Source: Tepidimonas sediminis (GTDB lineage Bacteria; Pseudomonadota; Gammaproteobacteria; Burkholderiales; Burkholderiaceae_C). Taken from it: a stretch of DNA of 64,000 bases. Made by a program: the position numbers and the translations under genes. Shown in pieces: positions 10,372 to 19,295 of the stretch; within the stretch, counting starts at the first letter, position 1, and each line of letters begins with the position of its first letter. Under the pieces are notes generated by a model that saw only the letters and a program-made list of their open reading frames with translations, made no database searches and was not told the DNA's origin. The stretch covers positions 1 to 64,000 of the forward strand of contig NZ_VJND01000006.1 of the NCBI RefSeq assembly GCF_007556605.1. The letters are read 5' to 3'.

Positions 10372-10821
10372 ATGAGCGCCGAGACCCTGCACGTCGTCTG
10401 CCCCCACTGCCACACCACCAACCGCGTGCGTGCCGACCAGCTCGACCGCGCGCCGGACTGCGGCCGCTGCCACCAGCCGCTGTTCACCGGCCACCCGGTG
10501 GCGCTGGACGAGGCGGCCTTCGAACGCCATGTGACGCGCAGCGACCTGCCGGTGCTGGTGGACTTCTGGGCGCCCTGGTGCGGGCCGTGCCGCATGATGG
10601 CGCCGCACTTCGAGGCCGCCGCGCGCCAGCTGGAGCCGCACGTGCGCCTGGCCAAGGTCAACACCGAGGACGAGCAGGGCCTGGCGGCGCGCTTCGGCAT
10701 CCGCAGCATCCCGACGCTGGCGCTGTTCGTCGGCGGCCGCGAGGTCGCGCGCCAGCCCGGCGCGATGGGCCAGGCCGACATCGTGCGCTGGGTGCAGGCG
10801 GCGCTGGCGGCGCGGCGCTGA
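10372..10821 (+). CDS. trxC: Thioredoxin 2 (TrxC)
   Basis: A 149-residue zinc-containing thioredoxin. The N-terminus carries two CxxC zinc-binding pairs (CPHC and CGRC), followed by a thioredoxin fold with the active site WAPWCGPCRMM and the cis-Pro loop SIPTLALF. It reduces protein disulfides in the cytosol and is often induced by oxidative stress. It is a single gene with its own upstream gap of 178 bases. Length and motif order fit TrxC rather than TrxA. Confidence 0.96.
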   Translation: MSAETLHVVCPHCHTTNRVRADQLDRAPDCGRCHQPLFTGHPVALDEAAFERHVTRSDLPVLVDFWAPWCGPCRMMAPHFEAAARQLEPHVRLAKVNTEDEQGLAARFGIRSIPTLALFVGGREVARQPGAMGQADIVRWVQAALAARR

Positions 10822-10870
10822 GGGGACCCTGCTCCCGCGGGGGTTGGCACGGCGTCCCGCCCCCCGTACA

Positions 10871-10896
10871 CTGCCGTCCATCCAGGATGACGGCAG
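10871..10896. promoter_or_regulatory. Near-perfect inverted repeat before the PhnD-like lipoprotein gene
   Basis: CTGCCGTC-c-ATCC followed by GGATGACGGCAG forms a 12-base inverted repeat with one bulged base, centred at 10884 and ending nine bases before the ATG at 10906. In RNA it could form a stem of about ten base pairs beside the ribosome-binding region; in DNA it could be an operator. No T-run follows, so it is not an intrinsic terminator. Confidence 0.6.
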
Positions 10897-10905
10897 GGGC
10901 AGGGC

Positions 10906-11823
10906 ATGGCGCACGGCGTCGGTTGGCGTGGCATCGGACGCGTGGTCCTCGGGCTGCTCCTGCCGGTCGTGCTGGCCGGCTGCGAGCGGCCGCCGGCCGC
11001 GCGGCTGCCCGACTACGGCCCGCGGCCCGCGATGGCGGGCAAGGCGCAGTGGGTGCTGGCGGTGCACCCGCTGCACAACCCGGCGCTGCTGCACGAGCGC
11101 TACGGTCCCCTGGTCGACTGGGCCAACGCCCGCCTGGCCGACGTCGAGCTGCGGCTGGAGGCTTCCAGCGACTATGCCCACTTCGAGAGCAAGCTGCGCG
11201 GCCGCGAGCCCGAGCTGGCGTTGCCCAACCCCTACCAGACCGTGCAGGCGCTGGCCTGGGGCTACCACGTGGTCGGCAAAGTCAGCGGGGATGAGGAGTT
11301 CCACGGCGTGGTGCTGAGGCGGCGCGGCTGGCAGCCGCCGGCGCCGGGCGAGCCGATCCGCGTCAGCTGCCCGGCGCTGACGGCGCTGGCGGCCTGCATG
11401 CTGCCGCGCTGGCAGCTGCACCAGGAGGGGCTGGACCGCACGCACCGCCTCAAGATCGAGGTGGTGGGCTCGCAGGAGTCCAGCATCCTCAACGTCGCGC
11501 AGGGGCTGGTCGATCTGGCCTTCACGTGGCCGCCGCCGTGGCGCCTGTTCCAGCAGCGCGAGCCGGCGGTGGCCGCCACGCTGGAGGTCTACCGGCGCAC
11601 GCCGGCGCTGGTCAACAACGGCCTGGTGGCGCGTGACGATCTGGATCCGCGCACCGTGGCCGCGGTGGTGCAGGCGCTGGTGGATCTCGCCGAGGATCCG
11701 GAGGGGCGCCGGCGACTGCAGCAGGCCGGGCTGGCAGGGTTCGAGCGTGCCGACGACGAGCGCTACGAACCGGTGCGTCGCTTCCTGCGCGACTACGAGC
11801 GCGCGTTCGGGAGCCTGCCGTGA
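10906..11823 (+). CDS. PhnD-like periplasmic substrate-binding lipoprotein
   Basis: The 305-residue protein has a signal peptide ending in a lipobox (VVLAGC), so it is a lipoprotein. The mature part resembles PhnD-type phosphate/phosphonate-binding proteins: a WVLAVHPLHNPALLHERYGPLVDW start, the FESKLRGREPELALPNPYQ lobe and VVGSQESSILNVAQGLVDLAF. No ABC permease or ATPase is adjacent. Instead its stop overlaps the GTG start of a membrane GGDEF-EAL protein (GTGA). Binding proteins paired with c-di-GMP enzymes often act as the sensory input, so a ligand-sensing role is more likely than transport (inference). Confidence 0.85.
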   Translation: MAHGVGWRGIGRVVLGLLLPVVLAGCERPPAARLPDYGPRPAMAGKAQWVLAVHPLHNPALLHERYGPLVDWANARLADVELRLEASSDYAHFESKLRGREPELALPNPYQTVQALAWGYHVVGKVSGDEEFHGVVLRRRGWQPPAPGEPIRVSCPALTALAACMLPRWQLHQEGLDRTHRLKIEVVGSQESSILNVAQGLVDLAFTWPPPWRLFQQREPAVAATLEVYRRTPALVNNGLVARDDLDPRTVAAVVQALVDLAEDPEGRRRLQQAGLAGFERADDERYEPVRRFLRDYERAFGSLP

Positions 11824-14381
11824 AGGGGCTGGCGCCGCCGACGGGGCTGCGGCGCCTGTGGCGCTGGCTGTGGCAGGTGTCGTTCCTGCGCCGCCTGGCG
11901 CTGTCGATGGCGCTGCTGCATGTGCTGGTGCTGGCCGTCACGCTGGCCGACGTCGGCCGCCGCGGGCTGGCCTCGCGTGCGGAGCTGGAGCGCCAGGCCG
12001 TGCTGCAGGAGGCGCGCCAGCTGGCCGCCGCGGTGCGCCACGGCGTGCTGGCGCGCGACCTCGGGCAGCTGACGGAGCAGGTCGACGTGCTGCGCAGCGC
12101 CGGCCATCTGCGCTACGCGATGGTGCTGGACACGCAGGGGCGGGTGCTGGCCCACACCGCGCCGGTGCTGGCCGGGCAGTACGTGGTGGACGACTTCAGC
12201 CGCTCCCAGCTGCAGCGCCGCGATGCGCTGCGGCCGTTCGTGGCGCAGGAAGCCGACGAGCTGCTCGACGTGTGGGCGCCGGTGTGGCACGGCAGCTCGC
12301 TGGCCGGCTGGGTGCGCATCGGCCACGACCTGCAGCGTCACGCGCTGGATCCGTGGACGGTGCTGCGGCAGGGCTGGTGGTACGGCCTGCTGACCGTGGC
12401 CGCCGGGCTGCTGCTGGCGGCCGGCATCGCGCGCAACCTCGGGCGCGATCTCGGCCGCCTGCAGGCGCTGCTACGCCGGGTGCGCCAGGGCCACCTCGAC
12501 GAGCGCATCGCGGTGACGCGCCAGGACGAGCTGGGCGAGCTGATGGAAGGCGTCAACCGCACGCTGCAGCGGCTGCAGGCCGACGAGGCCGAGCTGCGCC
12601 GCACCGGCGCGACGCTGGCGCGCGAGCGCGCTTACCTGCGGGCGGTGCTGGGGTCGATGCGCCAGGGGGTGCTGGCACTGGACGCCGACGGCCGCGTGCA
12701 GCTGTGCAACGCCACGCTGCTGCGCCTGCTGGGGCTGTCCGGCGGCCCGGCGGCCTGGCAGGGGGTGCCGCTGGCGCGCCTGCTGCAGGCCAGCGCGCTG
12801 CCGGCGTCGGCCTGGCGCGACGACGAACGCGCCGCCGCCGCGCCGGCGGCGTCGGGCTCCGAGCCGCCGTCGGTGCAGACCGCCATGGGCGGCGAGCCGC
12901 CGGTGGCCGGGGCGGACGGGCGGCTGTTGGCGCGCGACCGCGTGCCGCTGGTGGACGACGACGGCCGGCCGCAGGGCACGCTGTGGCTGGTGCGCGACGT
13001 CACCGACGAGCTGCTGGCGCAGGAGCGGCTGCGCTGGCAGGCGCTGCACGATCCGCTGACGCGGCTGCCCAACCGGCTGCTGCTGGGCGACCGGCTGCAG
13101 CGCGCGATGGCGCGCGCGCGCCGCTCGCAGGAGCTGCTGGCGGTGTGCATGCTGGACCTGGACGATTTCAAGCGCGTCAACGACGTGCTGGGACACGAAG
13201 CCGGCGACGGCTTGCTGGTGCGCGTGGCCGAGCGGCTGCGCGGCTGCATCCGTGCCGAGGACACGGTGGCGCGGCTGGGCGGCGACGAGTTCGTGTTGCT
13301 GCTGGGCGGCCTGGGCGGCGCGGCGGAGCTGGAGCGGGCGTTGACGCGCGTGTGCGAGACCGTCGCCCGGCCGATGACGCTGCCGCAGGGCGAGGCGTTG
13401 GTGCACGCCAGCATCGGCGTGACGCTGTACCCGGTCAACGACAGCGACGCCGACACGCTGCTGCGCCACGCCGACCAGGCGCTCTACCAGGCCAAGCAGC
13501 AGGGCGGCAACCGCTACGTGATGTTCGACCTCGAGTTCAGCCAGCGCACCCAGGCCGAGCAGCGCCTGCGCGAGCGGCTGCGCGTGGCGCTGGAGGCCGA
13601 CGAGCTGGTGCTGCACTACCAGCCGCGCGTGCGTCTGGCCGACGGTCGCCTCGTGGGCGCCGAGGCGCTGGTGCGCTGGCCGCAGGGCGACGGCACGCTG
13701 TGGACGCCGGACCGCTTCATCCCGCTGATCGAGCAGGACGCGCTGATCGAGCTGCTGGGCGAGTGGGCGGTGCGCACGGTGCTGCGTCAGCAGCACGCCT
13801 GGCGGCAGCAGGGCTGCGCCGTGCCGGTGGCGGTCAACATCGCGGCGCGCCACTTCCTGCGCGCCGACTTCGTCGCGCGGCTGCAACTGCTGCTGGCGGC
13901 GGCGCCCGACGTGCCGGCCGGGCTGCTCGAGATCGAACTGGTGGAGTCGGCCGCGCTGGACAACCTGGACCAGGCGGCGCGCACGATCGAGCAGCTGCGC
14001 GCGCTGGGCATTTCGGTGGCGATCGACGATTTCGGCATGGGCTACGCCTCGCTGGGCTACCTGCGCCGTCTGCCGGTGGACAAGGTCAAGATCGACCGCT
14101 CGTTCGTGATGCGCATGCTCGACGACGCCGACGACCGCCAGGTGGTGCAGGCCATCATCGGGCTGGCGCATACCTTCGGCCGCACGGTGGTGGCCGAGGG
14201 CGTGGAGCACGACGGCCTGGCGCGGGCGCTGCGCCAGATGGGCTGCGACGAGGCGCAGGGCTACGGCGTGGCACGGCCGATGCCGATGGCCGACTGGCCC
14301 GGCTGGGTGGAGCGCTGGCGCGCCGCGCCGCCTCCATGGGAGGCACCGGCGGCTGTCTCTGCCGGGGCTGCGCCGTCCTGA
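11820..14381 (+). CDS. Membrane sensor GGDEF-EAL protein (c-di-GMP turnover)
   Basis: An 853-residue inner-membrane protein starting at GTG 11820. Order: TM1 (about residues 25-43), a periplasmic region of about 130 residues, TM2 (about 178-200), HAMP-like linker (about 200-255), PAS-like region (about 270-400), GGDEF domain with intact GGDEF near residue 486 ([12 protein letters not shown]), then EAL domain with intact EAL near residue 613 (VGAEALVRW) and the [10 protein letters not shown] and KIDRSFV motifs. Both catalytic domains look complete, so it could make and degrade c-di-GMP, or use one domain for regulation. It is coupled to the upstream PhnD-like lipoprotein, which may supply its periplasmic ligand signal. 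Its 3' end overlaps convergent cca by 121 bases. Confidence 0.93.
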   Translation: MKGLAPPTGLRRLWRWLWQVSFLRRLALSMALLHVLVLAVTLADVGRRGLASRAELERQAVLQEARQLAAAVRHGVLARDLGQLTEQVDVLRSAGHLRYAMVLDTQGRVLAHTAPVLAGQYVVDDFSRSQLQRRDALRPFVAQEADELLDVWAPVWHGSSLAGWVRIGHDLQRHALDPWTVLRQGWWYGLLTVAAGLLLAAGIARNLGRDLGRLQALLRRVRQGHLDERIAVTRQDELGELMEGVNRTLQRLQADEAELRRTGATLARERAYLRAVLGSMRQGVLALDADGRVQLCNATLLRLLGLSGGPAAWQGVPLARLLQASALPASAWRDDERAAAAPAASGSEPPSVQTAMGGEPPVAGADGRLLARDRVPLVDDDGRPQGTLWLVRDVTDELLAQERLRWQALHDPLTRLPNRLLLGDRLQRAMARARRSQELLAVCMLDLDDFKRVNDVLGHEAGDGLLVRVAERLRGCIRAEDTVARLGGDEFVLLLGGLGGAAELERALTRVCETVARPMTLPQGEALVHASIGVTLYPVNDSDADTLLRHADQALYQAKQQGGNRYVMFDLEFSQRTQAEQRLRERLRVALEADELVLHYQPRVRLADGRLVGAEALVRWPQGDGTLWTPDRFIPLIEQDALIELLGEWAVRTVLRQQHAWRQQGCAVPVAVNIAARHFLRADFVARLQLLLAAAPDVPAGLLEIELVESAALDNLDQAARTIEQLRALGISVAIDDFGMGYASLGYLRRLPVDKVKIDRSFVMRMLDDADDRQVVQAIIGLAHTFGRTVVAEGVEHDGLARALRQMGCDEAQGYGVARPMPMADWPGWVERWRAAPPPWEAPAAVSAGAAPS

Positions 14382-15685
14382 GCCGCCAGCGCCTGCGCCA
14401 CCGCCTGCACGCGGGCGTGCTCGATGGCGGCGCCGATGCGCGGGCCGAGGTCGCGCGCGGAGGGGTGCTGCGCCTGCACCGCGGCGGCCACGGCGGCGGT
14501 GTCGACCGCCAGCGCCGCCTGCAGCGCCGCGCGCAGCCGCGCCGCCTGCGGGTAGGGGCGCGCCTCGTGGTGCAGGCGGCCGCGCGCGTCGCACTCGCAC
14601 GCCAGCAGCACCTGCTCGAAGCGCTGCGGACGGCGCAGCGCATCGCAGCGCTGCAGCAGCCTCAGCGTGGCGGCGGCGCCCAGCTGGGCGCAGCGATGGA
14701 TGTGGCCGTGCTCGCGCGCCACCACCTCGGCCAGCTCCTGACACTCGCGCGGCACGCGCCAGCGCGCGCCCACCTGCCGCAGCAGGCGCACGCTGCGCTC
14801 TTCGTGGCCCAGGTGGCGCGGCAGCACCTCCGGCGGGGTGGTGCCCTTGCCGAGGTCGTGACCCAGGCAGGCCCAGCGCACCGCCAGCGGCGCCTGCAGC
14901 CGCGCGGCCATGTCCAGCACCAGCTCCAGGTGCACGCCGGTGTCCACCTCCGGGTGGTAGTCGGCGCGCTGCGGCACGCCCCACAGCCGGTCCACCTCCG
15001 GCAGCAGCACACGCAGCGCGCCGCAGTCGCGCAGCACCTGCAACATGCGCGACGGGCGCGGCTCCATCAGCCCGCGCGCGAGCTCCTGCCACACCCGCTC
15101 CGGCACCAGGTGATCCACTTCGCCGTGCGCCACCATCGCGCGCATCAGCGCCAGCGTCTCGGGCGCGACGGTGAAGTCCGGCCAGCGGGCGGCGAAGCGC
15201 GCCATGCGCAGGATGCGCACCGGGTCCTCGGCGAACGCCGGCGTGACGTGGCGCAGCACCTTGGCCGCCAGGTCACGCCGTCCGCCGTACGGATCCACCA
15301 GGCGCGGGTCGTCGGGGTCGAAGGTGCCGTCGGGGCGCAACGCCGCCGCCGGCAACGCCATCGCGTTGATCGTCAGGTCGCGCCGCGCCAGATCCTGCTC
15401 CAGCGTCACGTCCGGCGCGGCGTGGAAGGCAAAGCCGTGGTAGCCGCGCGCGGTCTTGCGCTCGGTGCGCGCCAGCGCGTACTCCTCGCGCGTTTGGGGG
15501 TGCAGGAAGACCGGAAAGTCGCGTCCCACCGGCACGAAGCCGCGCGCCACCATCGCCTCGGGCGTGGCGCCCACCACCACCCAGTCGCGGTCGGCGTGCG
15601 CGCTGCCGTCCGGCCGCCGGTGCCCCACGTGAAAGTGGCCCAGCAGCCCGTCGCGCACGGCACCGCCGACGAGATAGACCTCCAC
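14261..15685 (-). CDS. cca: Multifunctional CCA-adding enzyme (tRNA nucleotidyltransferase)
   Basis: The enzyme adds or repairs the 3' CCA of tRNA. The 474-residue protein begins at GTG 15685 with [17 protein letters not shown] 15-residue insertion follows, then [48 protein letters not shown] and the [16 protein letters not shown] helix. The C-terminal HD phosphohydrolase domain ([14 protein letters not shown]) marks the bacterial multifunctional type. It is longer than the roughly 410 residues of E. coli Cca because of the insertion and a low-complexity tail. That tail runs 121 bases into the convergent GGDEF-EAL gene. The start lies two bases after the stop of the upstream regulator. Confidence 0.94.
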   Translation of the reverse strand: MEVYLVGGAVRDGLLGHFHVGHRRPDGSAHADRDWVVVGATPEAMVARGFVPVGRDFPVFLHPQTREEYALARTERKTARGYHGFAFHAAPDVTLEQDLARRDLTINAMALPAAALRPDGTFDPDDPRLVDPYGGRRDLAAKVLRHVTPAFAEDPVRILRMARFAARWPDFTVAPETLALMRAMVAHGEVDHLVPERVWQELARGLMEPRPSRMLQVLRDCGALRVLLPEVDRLWGVPQRADYHPEVDTGVHLELVLDMAARLQAPLAVRWACLGHDLGKGTTPPEVLPRHLGHEERSVRLLRQVGARWRVPRECQELAEVVAREHGHIHRCAQLGAAATLRLLQRCDALRRPQRFEQVLLACECDARGRLHHEARPYPQAARLRAALQAALAVDTAAVAAAVQAQHPSARDLGPRIGAAIEHARVQAVAQALAAQDGAAPAETAAGASHGGGAARQRSTQPGQSAIGIGRATP

Positions 15686-15687
15686 CG

Positions 15688-16011
15688 TCAGGCGTACTTC
15701 TCGAGGATGCGCGTGGAGCGCTCGACCTCGCGCAGGGTCTGATCGTCGGCCACCGCCACCGACTCCATCACCGAGCAGGCCATCATGCGGAAGAACGCCT
15801 TGTCCATCGCCTTGCGCGCCGCCGACATCTGCTGGGCGACGTCCTCGCACGGGCGGCCGGCCTCCACCATCTCGATGAGGGCGCGCACCTGGCCTTCGAT
15901 GCGCTTCAAGCGGTTGACCACGTCGCGCTGGTGTTCGCTGCGGTAGCGCGAGCCGGACGGATGACCGGCCGGTGGGGTGGCGCAGGCGCCAGGGGTGGAA
16001 GCGTCGCTCAT
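15688..16011 (-). CDS. CsoR/FrmR/CstR-family transcriptional regulator (first copy)
   Basis: A 107-residue all-helical DUF156 repressor with the family motif [22 protein letters not shown]. Cys55 ([10 protein letters not shown]) and Cys79 (RMMACSV) occupy the sensing positions, but the His normally present in copper-sensing CsoR near the second Cys is absent. A Cys-Cys pair without His is reminiscent of persulfide-sensing CstR rather than copper CsoR, although here the spacing is 24 rather than 29 residues. It is divergent from the DUF302/FadL genes, and an inverted repeat (16141-16154) lies between them. cca follows immediately downstream. ATG 16011 is the likely start; a longer frame to 16122 exists but adds only non-family sequence. 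Confidence 0.88.
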   Translation of the reverse strand: MSDASTPGACATPPAGHPSGSRYRSEHQRDVVNRLKRIEGQVRALIEMVEAGRPCEDVAQQMSAARKAMDKAFFRMMACSVMESVAVADDQTLREVERSTRILEKYA

Positions 16012-16140
16012 GGGAATGAACCTCGACAGGGATGGGGATGCGGATGCGCCCAGCGCGCAGTGTGCCAAAAAAGCGCCCGCTGCGCCCGGGGCGCGGGCCG
16101 CGCGGCGGCGGTTCGTCATCATCGCGCGCCTTTTGAACCC

Positions 16141-16154
16141 TACCCCCTAGGGTA
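16141..16154. promoter_or_regulatory. Candidate CsoR/CstR-type operator TACC-N6-GGTA
   Basis: TACCCCCTAGGGTA is a C/G-tract inverted repeat of the shape bound by CsoR-family repressors. It lies in the 229-base gap between the divergent regulator (start 16011) and the DUF302 lipoprotein gene (start 16241). The same TACC-N6-GGTA pattern recurs at 30241-30254 upstream of the second regulator in this window. Confidence 0.65.
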
Positions 16155-16240
16155 AAACCGGATGCCGCCTGCGGGGGCGGGCGGCTATGCTGCGGCCACG
16201 TTTGATTTTTCGCAAGACCAGCGGGTCAGGAGGACGGTTC

Positions 16241-16828
16241 ATGAGCACGAGGCAGGGATGGTGGCGCCGGCTGGCGCTGGGGACGGGGGCGCTGGTGGCG
16301 GCGGTGGCGCTGTCGGGGTGTGGCACGCTGGCCACGATCGGCAAGCTGGAGGACGGCGCCGGCGCCGAGGCGATGAAGATGTGGGACCGCTGGATCGAGG
16401 GCGGCGGCGACATCGCGGTGGCCACCACGTGGGAGCGCAAGGTCAAGCCGGGCCTGAAGGTCGCCGACGTCGAGGAGATCATGCGCAACGTGATGGTGGA
16501 GCGCAACATGCGCGACGTCGGCACGCTGCCGCTGTCCAAGGAGCTGGAGGCGCGCTCCGGCAAGAAGGAGCCGGTGCTGACGATCTACCAGTTCTGCAGC
16601 CCCAGCATCGCGCGCCGCATGGCCGACTTCAGCCCGCACATGGCCGCCTACATGCCGTGCCGCATCGCGCTGGTGGAGCGGCCAGACGGGCTGTGGCTGT
16701 ACACGCTCAACATGGACATGATGGTCAAGATGGGCCGCAAGCTGCCCTCGCCGCTGAAGGAGGAGGCGTGGAGCGTGCGCGAGGCCGTCTGGGACATGAT
16801 GGAGCGTGCCTCCAAGGGCGAATTCTGA
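16241..16828 (+). CDS. DUF302-domain lipoprotein
   Basis: The 195-residue protein has a signal peptide with a lipobox-like LSGC (Cys about residue 27) and a body matching DUF302: LPLSKELEARSGKKEPVLTIYQFC, SPSIARRMADF, PCRIALVERPDGLWLYTLNM. Function is unknown, but DUF302 proteins are often beside CsoR-type regulators or sulfur-oxidation genes. ATG 16241 follows CAGGAGGACG, a strong Shine-Dalgarno sequence. It is the first gene of a probable two-gene operon with the FadL-type porin, divergent from the CsoR/CstR-like regulator, with the candidate operator in its promoter region. Confidence 0.87.
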   Translation: MSTRQGWWRRLALGTGALVAAVALSGCGTLATIGKLEDGAGAEAMKMWDRWIEGGGDIAVATTWERKVKPGLKVADVEEIMRNVMVERNMRDVGTLPLSKELEARSGKKEPVLTIYQFCSPSIARRMADFSPHMAAYMPCRIALVERPDGLWLYTLNMDMMVKMGRKLPSPLKEEAWSVREAVWDMMERASKGEF

Positions 16829-16862
16829 GCCGCCCACCCCTCGACGACGAGAGGAGAACCGC

Positions 16863-18128
16863 ATGACGACGACCCCCCGCATCCGGATGCGCCACGCCGC
16901 GGCCGCCGCCGCGCTGCTCGCGGCCGCCCCCTGGGCGCAGGCCACCAACGGCTACTTTCCGCACGGCTTCGGCCTGAAGGCCAAGGGCATGGGCGGCGCC
17001 TCCATCGCGCTGGCGCACGATGCGTTTGCCGGCGTCAACAACCCGGCCGCCGCGGCCTTCGCCGGCAACCGCTGGGACGTCGGCGCCGAGATCTTCCGCC
17101 CCTATCGCGACGCGCAGTTCGTCGGGGCCACGCCGGTGGTGGAAAGCGGCCGCACCGCCTTCCTGATCCCGGAGTTCGGCTACAACGTGAAGCTGTCCGA
17201 GAAGCTGGCGCTGGGCGTGACGGTGTACGGCAACGGCGGCATGAACACCTCGTACGCGCCGTTTCCCAATGGCGTCAACCTGATGGGCGGGCAGGGTAAG
17301 CTGGGCGTGGACCTGATGCAGCTGATCGTGGCGCCGACGCTGGCCTACCGGGTGGCCGACGGACACGCGCTGGGGATTTCGCCGCTGCTGGTGCTGCAGC
17401 GTTTCGAGGCCTATGGTCTGCAGGGCTTTTCGATGATGTCGCAGTCCCCGGGCGACGTCACCAACCGCGGCAAGGACACCAGCACCGGCATCGGGGTGCG
17501 CCTGGGCTACTTCGGCAAGCTGGGGGATCGCGTCTCGGTCGGCGCGGCCTACTCGCCCAAGACCGACATGAGCCGCTTCGACAAGTACAAGGGGCTGTTC
17601 GCGGGCGGCGGCGACTTCGACATCCCCGAGAACTACGGCGTCGGCGTGGCGGTGCAGCTGACCCCGGCGCTGACGGTGGCGCTGGACGCCACGCGCATCA
17701 AGTACGGCGGCGTGCCGGCGATCGCCAACGGCAGCTTGAGCCAGCTGATGGCGGGCCAGCCGCTCGGCGCGGCGGCGGGGCCGGGCTTCGGCTGGCGCGA
17801 CATCGGCGTCGTCAAGGTCGGCGTGCAGTGGCAGGCCAGCCCGCAGTGGACGCTGCGCGCCGGCTACAACAAGGGCGACAACCCGATCCGGCCGCAGGAC
17901 GCGATGTTCAACGTGCTGGCCCCCGGCGTGATTCGCGAGCACCTCACCTTCGGCGCCACGTACGCGCCGGACAAGGATACCGAGTGGACGTTCGCGCTGT
18001 GGCACGGCCGGCGCGAGACGGTGGTGGGGCCGAGCGTGGACTTTTCCAGCATGAACGTGAACCCCACGGGCACGCGCATCGGCATGCACCAGAACGGCTT
18101 CGGGGTGCAGTACAGCCGCAAGTTCTGA
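16863..18128 (+). CDS. OmpP1/FadL family outer-membrane transport protein
   Basis: A 421-residue outer-membrane beta-barrel with a cleavable signal peptide (AAAPWAQA). The start of the mature protein, TNGYFPHGFGLKAKGMGGASIAL followed by NNPAAAAFAG, is typical of the family: FadL's N-terminal hatch and NPA motif. It ends in an aromatic residue (YSRKF), as barrel proteins do. Such porins admit hydrophobic compounds; the substrate is not evident. It lies 34 bases after the DUF302 gene, with GAGGAG before the ATG. Regulation through the upstream CsoR/CstR-like repressor is inferred. Confidence 0.92.
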   Translation: MTTTPRIRMRHAAAAAALLAAAPWAQATNGYFPHGFGLKAKGMGGASIALAHDAFAGVNNPAAAAFAGNRWDVGAEIFRPYRDAQFVGATPVVESGRTAFLIPEFGYNVKLSEKLALGVTVYGNGGMNTSYAPFPNGVNLMGGQGKLGVDLMQLIVAPTLAYRVADGHALGISPLLVLQRFEAYGLQGFSMMSQSPGDVTNRGKDTSTGIGVRLGYFGKLGDRVSVGAAYSPKTDMSRFDKYKGLFAGGGDFDIPENYGVGVAVQLTPALTVALDATRIKYGGVPAIANGSLSQLMAGQPLGAAAGPGFGWRDIGVVKVGVQWQASPQWTLRAGYNKGDNPIRPQDAMFNVLAPGVIREHLTFGATYAPDKDTEWTFALWHGRRETVVGPSVDFSSMNVNPTGTRIGMHQNGFGVQYSRKF

Positions 18129-18248
18129 GTCCGTACCGGGTGCCGGGGGCATCCGGTCGAACAGCCGGCGGGTGGGGGGACGCCCGCTGCGCTTTCCTCT
18201 GGCGTGGGGTGCTCCCTGCGTGGGTCCGGCCCGGGAAGCGGTGGCGCG

Positions 18249-18280
18249 CGGCGCCCCCGTGCACCCGGGCCGCTTTTTTT
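18249..18280 (+). terminator. Probable intrinsic terminator after the FadL-type gene
   Basis: A G/C-rich stem formed by GCGGCGCCC and GGGCCGC is followed by seven T residues (18274-18280). The stem has a small bulge. It lies 120 bases downstream of the porin stop, just before the convergent NDUFA9-like gene ends. Confidence 0.5.
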
Positions 18281-18295
18281 GCGCCCTGGGCCGTC

Positions 18296-19252
18296 TCAGC
18301 GGCGCAGATGCGCGGTGCGGCGCATCGCGATCAGCGGATCGGCCGGGCCGTCCAGATTCAGGTAGCGTGCCGCCACCGGCTCCACGGCGCTGGGCACCAG
18401 GCCCAGGTCGGCCAGCGTCGGCAGCGTGCCGCTGGCGACGTTGGGCACCTCCAGCGAGCGCAGGTTGTCGGTGGTCAGCGGCGGCTCGCCCGGCAGCAGC
18501 TCCATCAGCAGGGCCTGGAAGTACGCCAGCGCGCGCGGCAGCGGCAGCACCGGGCGCGGGTGGCCGCTGAGCCGTCCGGCCAGCCGCACCAGATCCGCCA
18601 GCGTCCACACCTCCGGGCCGACCGCCTCGAACGTGCGGCCGATGGTGTCGTCGCGCTGCAGGCAGGCGACGATGGCCTGCGCGACGTCGCCGACCCACAC
18701 CGGTTGAAAGCGCGCATCCGCCCCGGCCAGCGGCACCACCGGCAGGCTGCGCTGCAGCCGCGCGAACAGGTTCAGGAAGCGGTCTTCGGCGCCGAAGATG
18801 ACGCTGGGGCGCAGCAGTGTCAGCGCCAGCCCCGCCGAGGTGAGCGCCTGCAGGGCACGCTCGCCCTCGCCCTTGCTGCGCAGGTAGCGCGACGGGCCGG
18901 CCGGATCGGCCCCGAGCGCGCTGACGTGCACGAGACGGCGCACGCCGGCGGCCAGCATCGCCTCGCCCAGCCGCTGCGGCAGCGCGACGTGCACGCGCTC
19001 GAACTGCGCGGCACTGCCGTTGAGGATCGCCACCAGATTGACCACCGCGTCGACCCCGCGCAGCAGGCATTGCAGCGCACGGTCGTCGTGCACGTCGGCC
19101 GGCACCACCGTCACCATCGGCAGCATCTGGACGGCCTTGGCGTGTTCGAGATGGCGCGTCGGCACCGTGACGCGGATGCCCAGGCGGTTGAGGTGTTCGC
19201 AGACGTGGCGGCCGACGAAGCCGGTGCCGCCCAGGACGAGCACGTGGTTCAT
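18296..19252 (-). CDS. NDUFA9-like NAD(P)-binding protein (atypical SDR)
   Basis: A 318-residue protein with an N-terminal dinucleotide-binding motif GGTGFVGRHV and the extended pattern VTVPTRHLEHAK, NLVAILNG, LVHVSALGADP and YLRSKGEGE. This matches the complex I NDUFA9 subunit family, a catalytically divergent SDR group. In many betaproteobacteria this gene stands alone rather than in the nuo cluster, as here. Whether it associates with complex I in bacteria is not established. It follows the lytic transglycosylase gene after 43 bases on the same strand. Confidence 0.87.
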   Translation of the reverse strand: MNHVLVLGGTGFVGRHVCEHLNRLGIRVTVPTRHLEHAKAVQMLPMVTVVPADVHDDRALQCLLRGVDAVVNLVAILNGSAAQFERVHVALPQRLGEAMLAAGVRRLVHVSALGADPAGPSRYLRSKGEGERALQALTSAGLALTLLRPSVIFGAEDRFLNLFARLQRSLPVVPLAGADARFQPVWVGDVAQAIVACLQRDDTIGRTFEAVGPEVWTLADLVRLAGRLSGHPRPVLPLPRALAYFQALLMELLPGEPPLTTDNLRSLEVPNVASGTLPTLADLGLVPSAVEPVAARYLNLDGPADPLIAMRRTAHLRR

Positions 19253-19295
19253 GGACTCCTCGCAAGACGTGGCGCCGCGGCGCCGACGGCCGGCG

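Noticed and set aside
7596-10934. Very long minus-strand open frame running across several genes
   Set aside because: It is a by-product of high GC: the real coding signal is the SDR, FolB-like, methyltransferase and TrxC proteins in other frames or on the other strand. Only its final part (7596-8012) is a real gene.
11633-15742. Open frame of over 1300 codons on the plus strand
   Set aside because: It shows Arg/Ala/Gly-rich composition without any domain, and it covers the GGDEF-EAL and cca genes whose motifs are clear in their own frames.
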